Assembly: GCF_007858285.1 (NCBI RefSeq)
Contig: NZ_VFIL01000001.1
Location: 310,001-374,000, forward strand
Direction of reading: 5' to 3'
Origin: Pseudomonas brenneri
GTDB taxonomy: Bacteria; Pseudomonadota; Gammaproteobacteria; Pseudomonadales; Pseudomonadaceae
DNA: 64,000 nucleotides
Below, piece by piece: positions 55,137 to 64,000 of the stretch (within the stretch, counting starts at the first letter, position 1; each line of letters opens with the position of its first letter). The notes beneath the pieces are model-generated. The model worked only from the letters and a program-made list of their open reading frames with translations, ran no database searches and was not told the origin of the DNA. The translations under genes were made by a program, and so were the position numbers.

Positions 55137-56150
55137 ATGCCGCTGACACGCTCGTTTCTTCTTACCGGTCTGCTGGCCACTTGCGCTCTTCCTGCCATGG
55201 CAGCCACGCAAGACCCAAGCTATGGCCCGCAGTTGCAAGGTTTCCAATACCCCTATCCGGTCGAACATTTCAATTTCCAGTCCCAGGGCCAATCAGTGCA
55301 AATGGGCTATATGGACGTGCCGGCCAAAGCTCCCGCCAATGGTCGCAGCGTAGTGCTGATGCATGGCAAGAACTTCTGCGGCGCGACCTGGGAGGCGTCG
55401 ATCAAGGCCTTGAGCGAGGCCGGTTACCGAGTGATCGCCCCGGACCAGATCGGTTTTTGCACCTCCACCAAGCCTGAGCACTATCAGTACAGCTTTCAGC
55501 AGTTGGCAATCAACACCCATCAGCTCCTGCAAAAGCTCGGCATCCAGAAGACCACCCTTCTCGGCCATTCCACTGGTGGCATGCTGGCTACCCGCTATGC
55601 CCTGCTCTACCCCACACAAACCGAACAACTGGCACTGGTCAATCCTATCGGCCTGGAAGACTGGAAAGCCCTGGGTGTGCCCTATCGCACGGTCGATCAA
55701 TGGTATGCGCGCGAGTTGCAACTGAGCGCCGAAGGCGTACGCGAGTACGAGCGCAAGACCTACTACGTCGGGCGCTGGAAGCCCGAGTACGAACGCTGGG
55801 TGGACATGCTCGTCGGCCTGAACAAAGGGCCCGGCCATAAACAGGTGGCGTGGAACTCGGCGTTGATTTACGACATGATCTTCACCCAGCCGGTGTACTA
55901 CGAGTTCAAGGATTTGCAGGTGCCGACCTTGCTGCTGATTGGCACGTCTGATATCACCGCCATTGGCAGCGATAGCGCACCACCTGAGGTCAAGGCCAGG
56001 ATCGGCCACTACCACGAACTGGGCAAACAGGTAGCCAAGCTCATCCCCCGCTCGACTCTTGTGGAGTTCCCGGGCCTGGGCCATGCGCCGCAAATGGAAG
56101 AGCCCGCGCGCTTTCACCAGGCGCTGTTGCAAGGGTTGAAGACGTTCTAA
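55137..56150 (+). CDS. Exported alpha/beta hydrolase
   Basis: The 337-residue enzyme has a signal peptide (MPLTRSFLLTGLLATCALPAMAA). Motifs are HGKNFCGATW (oxyanion hole), TTLLGHSTGGMLATRYALLYP (nucleophile Ser), LLIGTSDITAIG (acid) and FPGLGHAPQMEEP (catalytic His). GGAGCT precedes the ATG. It acts in the periplasm or outside the cell on an unknown ester or similar substrate. Confidence 0.87.
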   Translation: MPLTRSFLLTGLLATCALPAMAATQDPSYGPQLQGFQYPYPVEHFNFQSQGQSVQMGYMDVPAKAPANGRSVVLMHGKNFCGATWEASIKALSEAGYRVIAPDQIGFCTSTKPEHYQYSFQQLAINTHQLLQKLGIQKTTLLGHSTGGMLATRYALLYPTQTEQLALVNPIGLEDWKALGVPYRTVDQWYARELQLSAEGVREYERKTYYVGRWKPEYERWVDMLVGLNKGPGHKQVAWNSALIYDMIFTQPVYYEFKDLQVPTLLLIGTSDITAIGSDSAPPEVKARIGHYHELGKQVAKLIPRSTLVEFPGLGHAPQMEEPARFHQALLQGLKTF

Positions 56151-56176
56151 TCCCACTAAACGCGAGGCATTGGTGT

Positions 56177-57130
56177 ATGTCGGTACAGATCGCAGTCATT
56201 GATGATTGGCAAGACGTAGCACGGGGCGCGGTGGATTGGTCCGCCCTGGAGGCTATCGGCCAGGTGCATTTCCTGCACGAATACCCTGCCGACACCGCCA
56301 CGATGATCGAACGCTTGCAGGGTTTTGAGGTGGTTTGCGTGATGCGCGAACGCACGGTCTTCGACCAGGCGCTGCTACAAGGGCTGCCGAGGCTCAAACT
56401 GCTGGTCACCGGTGGGATGCGCAATGCTGCTATCGACCTTGCTGCTGCCAGGGCCCTGGGCATTCAGGTCTGTGGCACCGACAGCTACAAACACGCGGCG
56501 CCGGAACTGACCTGGGCCTTGGTCATGGCGTCCACCCGCAACCTACTGGCCGAGGCGGCCTCCTTGCGTGCCGGCCAGTGGCAGCAAGGGTTGGGCGGCG
56601 ATCTGCATGGCAAGACCCTGGGCATCCTCGGGCTGGGCAGCATTGGTCAGCGGGTGGCGCAGTTTGGCCAGGTGTTCGGCATGCGGGTGATTGCCTGGAG
56701 CGAGAACCTCACTGCCGAGCGTGCCGCAGCTTCCGGCGTGACCTGGGTCAGCAAGCGTGAATTGTTCGAACAGGCCGATGTGCTGTCGATTCACCTGGTG
56801 CTCAGTGAACGCAGCCGTGGCCTGGTGGATGCCCAGGCCCTGGGCTGGATGAAACCCACTGCGCGGCTGGTCAATACCGCACGCGGGCCGATCGTCGATG
56901 AGGCGGCGTTGATCGACGCGCTCAGCCATGGGCGCTTGGCGGGCGCCGCGCTGGATGTGTTTGGGCAGGAGCCATTACCTGTAGATCATCCATTTCGCCA
57001 TTTGCCCAATGTACTGGCTACGCCCCATGTGGGCTATGTCAGCGAGCAGAACTATGGGCAGTTCTATGGGCAGATGATTGAGGATATTCAGGCGTGGGCG
57101 GCGGGGCAGAGTTTGCGCAGCCTTACTTAA
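56177..57130 (+). CDS. D-2-hydroxyacid dehydrogenase family protein
   Basis: The 317-residue NAD(P)-dependent enzyme has the two-domain layout of the D-isomer family. The dinucleotide fold has TLGILGLGSIGQRVAQFG; the substrate arginine lies in NTARGPIVDEAALI; the glutamate in FGQEPLPVDHPF; and the catalytic histidine in ATPHVGYVSEQNYGQFY. Substrate choice among glyoxylate, phosphoglycerate or other 2-ketoacids cannot be read. It is 26 bp after the hydrolase gene and may be co-transcribed. Confidence 0.9.
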   Translation: MSVQIAVIDDWQDVARGAVDWSALEAIGQVHFLHEYPADTATMIERLQGFEVVCVMRERTVFDQALLQGLPRLKLLVTGGMRNAAIDLAAARALGIQVCGTDSYKHAAPELTWALVMASTRNLLAEAASLRAGQWQQGLGGDLHGKTLGILGLGSIGQRVAQFGQVFGMRVIAWSENLTAERAAASGVTWVSKRELFEQADVLSIHLVLSERSRGLVDAQALGWMKPTARLVNTARGPIVDEAALIDALSHGRLAGAALDVFGQEPLPVDHPFRHLPNVLATPHVGYVSEQNYGQFYGQMIEDIQAWAAGQSLRSLT

Positions 57131-57680
57131 TGTCAATTCTAATAAATATCTCTTAATTAATTGATTTGTATGGATATATCATCCTGATAAATCACTTTAA
57201 GTAGCAGCTCGCACTACTATCGAGCAACCCAGCCCCAATGCCCCATCAAGAGGCAATCCCCCTGTAGGAGTCGGCTTGCCGGCGATAGCGACCTTGAGTC
57301 ATGTGCCGATGCCAAGGCCCTCATCGCCGATAAGCCGGCCGCAGGGTGGTGACGTTACAAAAAACATTGTCCTACAAAACTTTCCGACAACCCTTGCAGG
57401 CTCTGGGGTCTGTCCTAGACTGATGACCGATGGGTCACGATCAGAACAAAAGCCCCCGCAATAAATCGAAACTTTCCAACTCTGCCGCAGGTCAGGTTTA
57501 AGGTAGGACGCACGCTACCGGCTTGCGCCGGACGTCCGCCCATCCAATCTATTTATCAGTTCGGTGCAATTGGCATAAGCCTTGCCAGTCTGTGCAGTGC
57601 TAGTGCGCGTGACCGCAGGACGCGGTTGACTTTCGCTGAGGGCGCCAGGCTCTCAGCTGACCAACATATGGGAGAGAATT
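57131..57680. other. Intergenic region upstream of the glycogen/trehalose cluster
   Basis: About 550 bases without a gene. The first 70 are AT-rich. A REP pair follows (57259-57346). The last 250 bases should contain the glgA promoter and leader. AAACTTTCC occurs twice (about 57376 and 57469), but neither copy is correctly spaced from a sigma-22-like -10 element, so I do not call a promoter. Confidence 0.5.
57259..57346. repeat. REP pair
   Basis: The left copy CTGTAGGAGTCGGCTTGCCG (about 57262-57281) is a standard REP head. The right, inverted copy is about 57321-57346 (ATCGCCGATAAGCCGGCCGC) and has more changes. It lies between the dehydrogenase stop and the glgA leader. Confidence 0.75.
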
Positions 57681-59240
57681 ATGATCAGTGCCGCCTCGGG
57701 AGTTCAGGGACAGCGTTTTAGTCAGTCGGTCGATGGGCCAACCAGCTTGGTTGACCTTCCCGGCACGGTGCGGCCGGTCTCGTCTCAAAACCCCAATCGC
57801 AAGAAAGTCCTGTTTGTGACCTCGGAACTGGCCGATCTGGTGAAAACCGGTGGCCTGGGGGACGTGTCCGCGGCCCTGCCCCGCGCCATGGCGCATCTGC
57901 ACGATGTACGGGTGCTGATTCCGGGCTACCGACAGGTGCTGGACAGCGACAACCCGATCCATATCATTGGCGAACTGGGTGGTCATGCGGCGCTGCCGCC
58001 CTGCAAGATCGGGCGCATGGACCTCAAGGACGGCCTGGTCATCTATGTGTTGATCTGCCCCGAGCTGTACGAGCGCGAAGGCACACCCTATGGCGCCAAC
58101 AATGGTCGCGACTGGCCCGACAACCATATCCGGTTTGCCCGCCTGGGCCTGGCGGCCGCCGATATTGCCGCCAACCTCGCGCAAATCCACTGGTGCCCGG
58201 ACCTGGTGCACGCCCATGACTGGCCTGCTGGCCTGGCCCCGGCATACATGCACTGGCGTGGTTCACGCACACCCACGCTGTTTACCATCCATAACCTGGC
58301 CTACCAGGGTGTAGTCAGCCTGGCCTCGTGCCCGGAACTGGGGATTCCCGAGCACGCCTTGCAACAGGAAGGCATGGAGTTCTACGGCAAGATGTCGTTT
58401 CTCAAGGCCGGTATGGCCTATTCCAGCCATATCACTACAGTCAGCGCCACCTACGCCCGGGAAATCACCACGCCTGAGTTCGGCTGTGGCCTGGATGGGT
58501 TCCTCGCCAGCAAGACCCAGCAAGGCCTGCTCAGTGGCATCCCCAATGGCATCGATGAAAGCTGGGAGTCCTCCACTGACCCGCACCTGGATCACCCCTT
58601 CAATATCGGCGACTGGCAAGGCAAGGCCATCAATGCCGGCCACGTCCGCACGTTGTTCGGCCTGGATGCGTCCACTGGCCCGCTGTTTGCCGTGGTGTCA
58701 CGCCTGGTGTACCAAAAAGGCCTGGACCTGACCGAAGCCGTCGCTGCGTTTATCGTGGAAAACGGCGGGCAGATTGCGATCATCGGCCGTGGCGAACCGG
58801 AAGAAGAACAGGCCATGCGCGCCCTGGCCCTGCGTTTCCCGGGTCGCATCGGCGTGCGCATCGGCTTTAACGAAACCGACGCCCGCCGCATGTTTGCCGG
58901 CAGCGACTTTTTATTGATGCCCTCGCGCTATGAGCCGTGTGGCCTGAGCCAGATGTACGCCCAGCGCTTCGGTTCGCTGCCGGTGGCGCGTAATACCGGT
59001 GGCTTGGCTGACACCATTGAAGATGGCGTGACCGGTTTCCTGTTCGATGAATCCACCGTGCAAAGCTACGAAGCCGCCCTCGCCCGCGCCTTCAAGGTGT
59101 TTGCCTTCCCCGGCCTGCTCAATGCGATGCGCTGCAGGGCTATGGCTGCGCCATTCAACTGGTGCCAGGCGGTAGAACCCTATGCCGAGCTGTATGAACA
59201 ACTGGTAGCGAAAGCGTTGGGCAAGTCGGGGAAAGCCTAA
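57681..59240 (+). CDS. glgA: Glycogen synthase (ADP-glucose type)
   Basis: The 519-residue GT5 enzyme has an N-terminal extension of about 40 residues before KKVLFVTSELADLVKTGGLGD, the ADP-glucose-binding KTGGL motif. The second Rossmann half has RLVYQKGLDL and PSRYEPCGLSQMYAQRFGSLPV with the catalytic E-x7-E region. It elongates alpha-1,4-glucan from ADP-glucose. GGGAGAG precedes the ATG. It leads the cluster with treZ, malQ and treY, linking glycogen and trehalose. Confidence 0.95.
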   Translation: MISAASGVQGQRFSQSVDGPTSLVDLPGTVRPVSSQNPNRKKVLFVTSELADLVKTGGLGDVSAALPRAMAHLHDVRVLIPGYRQVLDSDNPIHIIGELGGHAALPPCKIGRMDLKDGLVIYVLICPELYEREGTPYGANNGRDWPDNHIRFARLGLAAADIAANLAQIHWCPDLVHAHDWPAGLAPAYMHWRGSRTPTLFTIHNLAYQGVVSLASCPELGIPEHALQQEGMEFYGKMSFLKAGMAYSSHITTVSATYAREITTPEFGCGLDGFLASKTQQGLLSGIPNGIDESWESSTDPHLDHPFNIGDWQGKAINAGHVRTLFGLDASTGPLFAVVSRLVYQKGLDLTEAVAAFIVENGGQIAIIGRGEPEEEQAMRALALRFPGRIGVRIGFNETDARRMFAGSDFLLMPSRYEPCGLSQMYAQRFGSLPVARNTGGLADTIEDGVTGFLFDESTVQSYEAALARAFKVFAFPGLLNAMRCRAMAAPFNWCQAVEPYAELYEQLVAKALGKSGKA

Positions 59241-59255
59241 AAGAGGTCGGGATAG

Positions 59256-61013
59256 ATGCCGTTACGGACTCTGGCAACATGGCCCCACGGCGCGATCCTG
59301 CAGGATGCGCAACACACCCGCTTCGCCCTGTGGGCGCCTGATGCGTCTTATGTCAGCGTTGAGCTGCACAATGCTCAGTCAGTGCCCATGCAGCCCCAGG
59401 CAGAGGGCTGGTTTGTCGCACAGGTGCGCTGCGCGGCCGGCACCCGCTATCACTACACCATTGATGGCGAGCAGGAGGTGCCGGACCCGGCGTCACGCCT
59501 GCAGCACGGGGACGTGCATGGCGACAGTGTGGTGGTCGATCCCCTGGCCTACCCCTGGCGTCACGGCGCCTGGCAAGGCCGGCCTTGGCATGAGGCGGTG
59601 ATCTACGAGCTGCATGTGGGAATACTCGGTGGTTATGCCGCTGTGGAGCAGCACCTGCCGCGCCTGGCAGAGCTGGGCGTCACCGCCATTGAGCTGATGC
59701 CCCTGGCTCAATGCCCCGGCGAGCGCAACTGGGGCTACGACGCAGTCTTGCCCTATGCGCCGCAAGCATCCCTGGGGACTCCCGATCAGTTGAAGCACCT
59801 GATCGACAGTGCCCATGGGCATGGCCTGGCAGTGATCCTTGATGTGGTCTACAACCACTTCGGCCCCGACGGCAATTACCTGGGCCAGTATGCCAAAGGC
59901 TTTTTTCGCGAAGACAGTCACACCCCCTGGGGCGCCGGGATCGATTTTCGCCGCCGCCAAGTGCGTGACTTCTTTATCGACAACGCCCTGATGTGGCTTG
60001 TCGAATACCGTTTCGACGGCCTGCGCCTGGATGCGGTGCATGCCATCAACGACCCGGCGTTCCTGAAGGAGCTAGCCCAGCGGGTACGTGAGCAAGTAGA
60101 TCCAGGCCGCCACGTATGGTTGGTGCTGGAAAACGAATTCAACCAGGCCCGCCTGTTGCAGCAGGGCTTCGATGCGCAATGGAACGATGACGGGCATAAC
60201 GCCCTGCACGTGCTGTTGACCGGCGAGACCGACGCCTACTACGCCGATTTTGCCGACGATCCCACGGCCAAATTGGCCCGCTGCCTGGGCGAAGGGTTTG
60301 TCTACCAAGGCGACACTACCCGCCACGGCATCCAGCGTGGCGAGCCCAGCGGGCATCTGCCGCCCAGCGCCTTTGTGCTGTTTTTGCAGAATCACGACCA
60401 GATCGGCAACCGCGCCCTCGGCGAGCGCCTGCACCAACTGTGTTCGCCCCAGGCGTTGCAGGCGGCGACCACTTTGTTATTGATGTCGCCGATGATCCCG
60501 CTGCTGTTCATGGGCGATGAAGTCAATGCCGAACAGCCCTTCCTGTTTTTTACCGACCATCACGGCGAATTGGCCGAGGCCGTGCGCGAAGGCCGACGCA
60601 ATGAATTTGCCGACTTCACCGCCTTCAGCGATCCCGAGTGCCGCGCGCGGATTCCCGACCCCAACGCAGTGCAGACCTTTCGCCGCTCCATACCACTGTT
60701 TAGCCAGGCGCCTGCTGCGCTGTATCGCCAATTGCTGAGCCTGCGCCAGCAGCACATCGTGCCCCACTTGCCCGGCAGCACCGCCCTCGGCGCGCAAGTC
60801 CTGGGCCAGGGCGCAGTGTCTGCACGCTGGCGCCTGGGCAATGGCAGCGTATTACAGATCGACCTCAACCTGGGCCCGACCGCCGTGCTGCACCCGGCAG
60901 GCATCAGCGAGTTGTTCAGCACCAGTAGCGACCCCGCGTTACTCACACCCTTCTCTGCCCGCGTCAGCCTGGCGCCGGGTAAAACCCCATCCTCTGTTGG
61001 AGAGCACTCTTGA
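59256..61013 (+). CDS. treZ: Malto-oligosyltrehalose trehalohydrolase
   Basis: The 585-residue GH13 enzyme releases trehalose from maltooligosyl-trehalose made by TreY. After an N-terminal carbohydrate-binding module (TRFALWAPDASYVSVEL) come the catalytic motifs DVVYNHFGPDGNYL, FDGLRLDAVHAI (nucleophile Asp), LVLENEFNQ (acid Glu) and LFLQNHDQIGNRALGER. It starts 15 bp after glgA and its stop overlaps the malQ TTG start. Confidence 0.95.
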   Translation: MPLRTLATWPHGAILQDAQHTRFALWAPDASYVSVELHNAQSVPMQPQAEGWFVAQVRCAAGTRYHYTIDGEQEVPDPASRLQHGDVHGDSVVVDPLAYPWRHGAWQGRPWHEAVIYELHVGILGGYAAVEQHLPRLAELGVTAIELMPLAQCPGERNWGYDAVLPYAPQASLGTPDQLKHLIDSAHGHGLAVILDVVYNHFGPDGNYLGQYAKGFFREDSHTPWGAGIDFRRRQVRDFFIDNALMWLVEYRFDGLRLDAVHAINDPAFLKELAQRVREQVDPGRHVWLVLENEFNQARLLQQGFDAQWNDDGHNALHVLLTGETDAYYADFADDPTAKLARCLGEGFVYQGDTTRHGIQRGEPSGHLPPSAFVLFLQNHDQIGNRALGERLHQLCSPQALQAATTLLLMSPMIPLLFMGDEVNAEQPFLFFTDHHGELAEAVREGRRNEFADFTAFSDPECRARIPDPNAVQTFRRSIPLFSQAPAALYRQLLSLRQQHIVPHLPGSTALGAQVLGQGAVSARWRLGNGSVLQIDLNLGPTAVLHPAGISELFSTSSDPALLTPFSARVSLAPGKTPSSVGEHS

Positions 61014-63094
61014 GCGAAGCGCAACTGGAAATACTCGCCAGCCGTGCGGGCCTGGCGGTGGACTGGATCGACGCCAACGGCCGCCCGCAGCATGTCAGTG
61101 CCGACGCGTTGCGCGCCGTGCTCCAAGGCCTCGGCCACCCCGCCGACACCGACGCCGCCATCGCCTCCAGCCTGCAAGAGCTGGAGCGCGAGCAGCAAGA
61201 CAGGCATCTGGCGCCGCTGTTGACCGTGGACGTGGGCGCCGGCCTGGACCTGGCCGCTTACTTCGCCCCCGGCACGCCGTGCCAGGCTCATCTGGAGGAC
61301 GGCAGTAGCCTCAATCTTGAGCTGGATACCGAGGCCGTCCTGCCCGGCGCCCTGCCCGTGGGCTACCACCGGGTGCAGATCGCCGACCAGTCCTTCACCC
61401 TGGCCGTTGCCCCCCATCAGTGTTTCAGCGTCGCCGAGGCGGTGGACAGCCAACCCGCCCGCGCCTGGGGCCTGAGTGTCCAGTTGTATGCCTTGCGCCG
61501 CAGCGGCGATGGCGGGTTTGGCGACACCCAGGCCCTGGAGCAGTTGGCCCGCGCTGCCGCAGAACGAGGTGTCGATGCCCTGGCAATCAGCCCGTTGCAC
61601 GCGATGTTCAGTGCCGATACCGAGCGCTATAGCCCCTATTCACCGTCCAGTCGCCTGTTCCTCAATAGCCTGTATGCCTCCCCCGGTTGCATCCTCGGTG
61701 AGCGGGCGTTGCGCAGTGCCATCGAATCCAGCGGACTGGCTGATGAGCTACAAGCGCTTGAGCAACAAAGCCTGATCGACTGGCCGGCCGCCGCCAAGGC
61801 CAAGCAGCGCCTACTGCGTGCCCTGTATGAAGATTTTCGGCAGGGCGAACACCCGCAGCAGGCTGACTTCCTGAGTTTCCGTCAGGCCGGTGGCGAGGCC
61901 TTGGAAAACCATTGCCGCTTCGAAGCCGTGCAGGCCGAGCGCGCCGCTCACGGTGAAAGCCTCGACTGGCGCCAGTGGCCCGAGGACTGGCGTGATCCTG
62001 GCAGTGCCGCGCTGGCGCAATTTGCCGTCGAGCAAGGCGATGCCATTGGCTTCTACGTCTTCAGCCAATGGCTGATTGCCCGGTGCCTTGCGCGCGCGCA
62101 ACACGCTGCGCGTGGCAGTGGCATGGGCATCGGCCTGATTGCTGACCTGGCGGTGGGCGCCGATGGCGCCGGTAGCCAGGCCTGGAGTCGCCAGGATGAA
62201 TTGTTGGCCGATCTCACCGTTGGCGCACCGCCGGATATCCTCAACCGTGCCGGCCAGGGCTGGGGCATCTCCGCGTTCTCCCCCGAGGGTCTCAAGCGCA
62301 ATGGCTTTCGGGCGTTTATCGAAATGCTGCGGGCCAATTTCGCCCATGCCGGCGGCCTGCGCATCGATCATGTGATGGGGCTGCAACGGCTATGGGTGAT
62401 TCCCCGTGACGCTTCGCCCAAAGACGGTGCGTACCTGTATTACCCGGTGGATGACCTGCTGCGGCTATTGGCCCTGGAATCCAGCCGGCACCAGGCGATT
62501 GTACTGGGCGAAGACTTGGGCACAGTCCCCGAGGGCCTGCGGGAAAAACTCAGCGCCCGCGCGATGCTCGGCATGCGTGTACTGTTGTTCGAACAGGACC
62601 ATGGCGGGCGGTTCACACCGATCCTCGACTGGCCGGATAACGCCCTGGCCACCACCAGCACTCACGACCTGCCGACGCTCAACGGTTGGTGGCACAGCCG
62701 CGATATCGATTGGAATGTGCAACTGGGGCTGATCGACACACCGACGCTAGAGCACTGGAGTGAACACCGCCAGCGTGAACGCCAGGCACTGCGCCAGGCC
62801 CTGGCCCAGGACCCGCAGAACTTTCGCGATGAGCTGCGCAACGAAACCGACCAGGTGCTCGATGCCAGCGTGCGCTACCTCGGCCACACCCGTGCGCCGC
62901 TGGTGTTGCTGCCCCTGGAGGATGCCCTGGGCATCCTGGAGCAAGCCAACCTGCCCGGCACCCTCGATACCCATCCCAATTGGCGGCGGCGCCTGCCGGG
63001 GGATGCCGCCTGCCTGCTCGATGACGACAACGCAGCCCGGCGCCTGGAGCTGCTGGCAGTGGCGCGCAATCAAGCCCTGGAACGTGACCGGTGA
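61010..63094 (+). CDS. malQ: 4-alpha-glucanotransferase (amylomaltase)
   Basis: The 694-residue GH77 enzyme rearranges maltodextrins. It starts at TTG 61010 within TTGA. Motifs are DLAVGADGAGSQAWSRQDE, GLRIDHVMGLQRLWVIP (nucleophile Asp), LGEDLGTVPEGLREKL (acid Glu) and TSTHDLPTLNGWW (third acid). Between TreZ and TreY it probably reshapes glucan chains for them. Its last bases overlap treY in GTGA. Confidence 0.94.
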   Translation: MSEAQLEILASRAGLAVDWIDANGRPQHVSADALRAVLQGLGHPADTDAAIASSLQELEREQQDRHLAPLLTVDVGAGLDLAAYFAPGTPCQAHLEDGSSLNLELDTEAVLPGALPVGYHRVQIADQSFTLAVAPHQCFSVAEAVDSQPARAWGLSVQLYALRRSGDGGFGDTQALEQLARAAAERGVDALAISPLHAMFSADTERYSPYSPSSRLFLNSLYASPGCILGERALRSAIESSGLADELQALEQQSLIDWPAAAKAKQRLLRALYEDFRQGEHPQQADFLSFRQAGGEALENHCRFEAVQAERAAHGESLDWRQWPEDWRDPGSAALAQFAVEQGDAIGFYVFSQWLIARCLARAQHAARGSGMGIGLIADLAVGADGAGSQAWSRQDELLADLTVGAPPDILNRAGQGWGISAFSPEGLKRNGFRAFIEMLRANFAHAGGLRIDHVMGLQRLWVIPRDASPKDGAYLYYPVDDLLRLLALESSRHQAIVLGEDLGTVPEGLREKLSARAMLGMRVLLFEQDHGGRFTPILDWPDNALATTSTHDLPTLNGWWHSRDIDWNVQLGLIDTPTLEHWSEHRQRERQALRQALAQDPQNFRDELRNETDQVLDASVRYLGHTRAPLVLLPLEDALGILEQANLPGTLDTHPNWRRRLPGDAACLLDDDNAARRLELLAVARNQALERDR

Positions 63095-64000
63095 ACAGCA
63101 TCGCGTTACGGGCCACCCAGCGCCTGCAATTTCACCAGGGCTTTACTCTGGATGATGCGGTGCCACTGGTACCGTATTTCGCCAGCCTGGGCATCAGCCA
63201 CCTGTATGCCTCGCCCCTGCTCAAGGCCCGCGCCGGCTCCATGCATGGCTACGACGTGGTCGACCCGACCACCGTCAACCCGCAACTGGGTGGCGAACCG
63301 GCGCTGCGCCGTCTGGTGGCAACCCTGCGTGCCCACGATATGGGCCTGATTCTCGACATCGTGTCCAACCATATGGCCGTCGGCGGCAGCGACAACCCCT
63401 GGTGGCTGGACCTGCTGGAATGGGGGCGCCTGAGCCCCTACAGCGAATTCTTTGATATCCAGTGGCACTCCCCGGACCCGCTGCTCAAGGGCCAATTGTT
63501 GATGCCCTTCCTCGGCAGCGACTACGGCGAGGCCTTGCAAAGCGGCACCCTGCCCCTGCGTTTTGACCCGACCCAAGGCCGTTTTTTTGTCGAGCACTAC
63601 GAACACCGCTTCCCGATCTGCCCCAGCGACTACGGCGATATCCTGCGCGCCCATCCTCCCCTCAAAAACCTGGCCGATCGCTTCAGTGCCCTGGCCTACC
63701 AAGCCGATGCCTGGCCCCTGGCGGCCAGCCTGAAACAGGAACTGATGCAGCAGGCTCGCGACCCACTGATCCTGGCAGCCATCGAACACGCCCTGGGCGG
63801 GTTTGATACGCGCGAGCCCGAAGGTTTTTCGCGCCTGCACCAATTACTGGAACAGCAAGCCTATCGCCTGGCCAGTTGGCGCACGGCGGCAGATGACATC
63901 AATTGGCGGCGTTTTTTCGACGTCAACGAGCTGGGTGGCCTGCGGGTGGAGCGAAGCACGGTGTTCGAGGCCACCCACAGCAAGATTTTCCAGCTGATCC
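63091..64000 (+). CDS. treY: Malto-oligosyltrehalose synthase (5' part)
   Basis: The frame opens at GTG 63091, overlapping the malQ stop, and runs off the window, giving about 303 residues of an enzyme that is usually over 800. The N-terminus (ATQRLQFHQGFTLDDAVPLV), YASPLLKARAGSMHGYDVVD, the GH13 region-I motif LDIVSNHMAVGG and NWRRFFDVNELGGLRVE are TreY signatures. It converts the reducing end of maltodextrins to a trehalose unit for TreZ. Confidence 0.95.
   Translation, partial: MNSIALRATQRLQFHQGFTLDDAVPLVPYFASLGISHLYASPLLKARAGSMHGYDVVDPTTVNPQLGGEPALRRLVATLRAHDMGLILDIVSNHMAVGGSDNPWWLDLLEWGRLSPYSEFFDIQWHSPDPLLKGQLLMPFLGSDYGEALQSGTLPLRFDPTQGRFFVEHYEHRFPICPSDYGDILRAHPPLKNLADRFSALAYQADAWPLAASLKQELMQQARDPLILAAIEHALGGFDTREPEGFSRLHQLLEQQAYRLASWRTAADDINWRRFFDVNELGGLRVERSTVFEATHSKIFQLI

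Noticed and set aside
57370..57480. Sigma-22 (AlgU)-type promoter before glgA
   Set aside because: AAACTTTCC occurs twice, but neither copy has a TCTGA-like -10 element at 16-17 bp.
1..64000. CRISPR arrays, tRNA or rRNA genes, complete insertion sequences
   Set aside because: No regularly spaced repeats, cloverleaf-compatible sequences, rRNA signatures or transposase genes were seen.

Overview
The window looks like chromosomal DNA of a fluorescent-group Pseudomonas. It has high GC and dense, often overlapping genes. It carries Pseudomonas-type REP palindromes (GTAGGAGC...GCTCGCG), a DUF2790 protein, an arn lipid A modification operon, and a glgA-treZ-malQ-treY glycogen/trehalose cluster. It also appears to contain the replication terminus. 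A near-perfect XerC/XerD dif site lies at 37935-37962, and the KOPS-like octamers I found by eye (GGGCAGGG) point toward it from both sides.

Layout. 1-5671: tail of an RTX-type protein, a YgdI/YgdR-like lipoprotein, a VRR-NUC nuclease with an overlapping XPD/DinG-like helicase, and an epoxide-hydrolase-like enzyme. 5672-8322: a REP cluster, then an alpha-E protein and a circularly permuted ATP-grasp protein. 8682-13791 (minus): a two-gene module of a CHAT protease/NB-ARC/TPR protein overlapping a DUF900 serine hydrolase, which resembles a STAND-type immune or cell-death system. 13864-20504: Lrp regulator and divergent EamA exporter, rlhA, a small RidA/VOC/RidA/TetR metabolic locus with a twin operator, and an orphan P-loop kinase.

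20505-37792 is a fimbrial island: two chaperone-usher operons (A: 21149-26874; B: 32794-37792) flank a Roc-like c-di-GMP/two-component module (EAL protein, pseudo-receiver, NarL-type response regulator, BvgS-like hybrid kinase). Three genes here are broken: usher A by one extra G, and the response regulator and the kinase by out-of-frame internal deletions. A palindrome GAAATTTC occurs four times, once in front of each transcription unit of the island. 37793-40517 holds dif, two small exported proteins, a tyrosine recombinase and several inverted repeats.

40518-49814 is arnC-arnA-arnD-arnT-arnE-arnF-ugd plus an extra ArnT-like glycosyltransferase. The genes are translationally coupled; arnB is not seen in front of arnC. 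49954-57130 contains a small conserved protein, an HPP membrane protein, a valine-degradation pair (HIBCH-like hydrolase and acyl-CoA dehydrogenase), an SRPBCC protein, a probably copper-controlled DUF411/YqaA pair, an exported alpha/beta hydrolase and a 2-hydroxyacid dehydrogenase. 57681-64000 is the glycogen/trehalose cluster, cut off inside treY. I saw no rRNA, tRNA, CRISPR array or complete insertion sequence.
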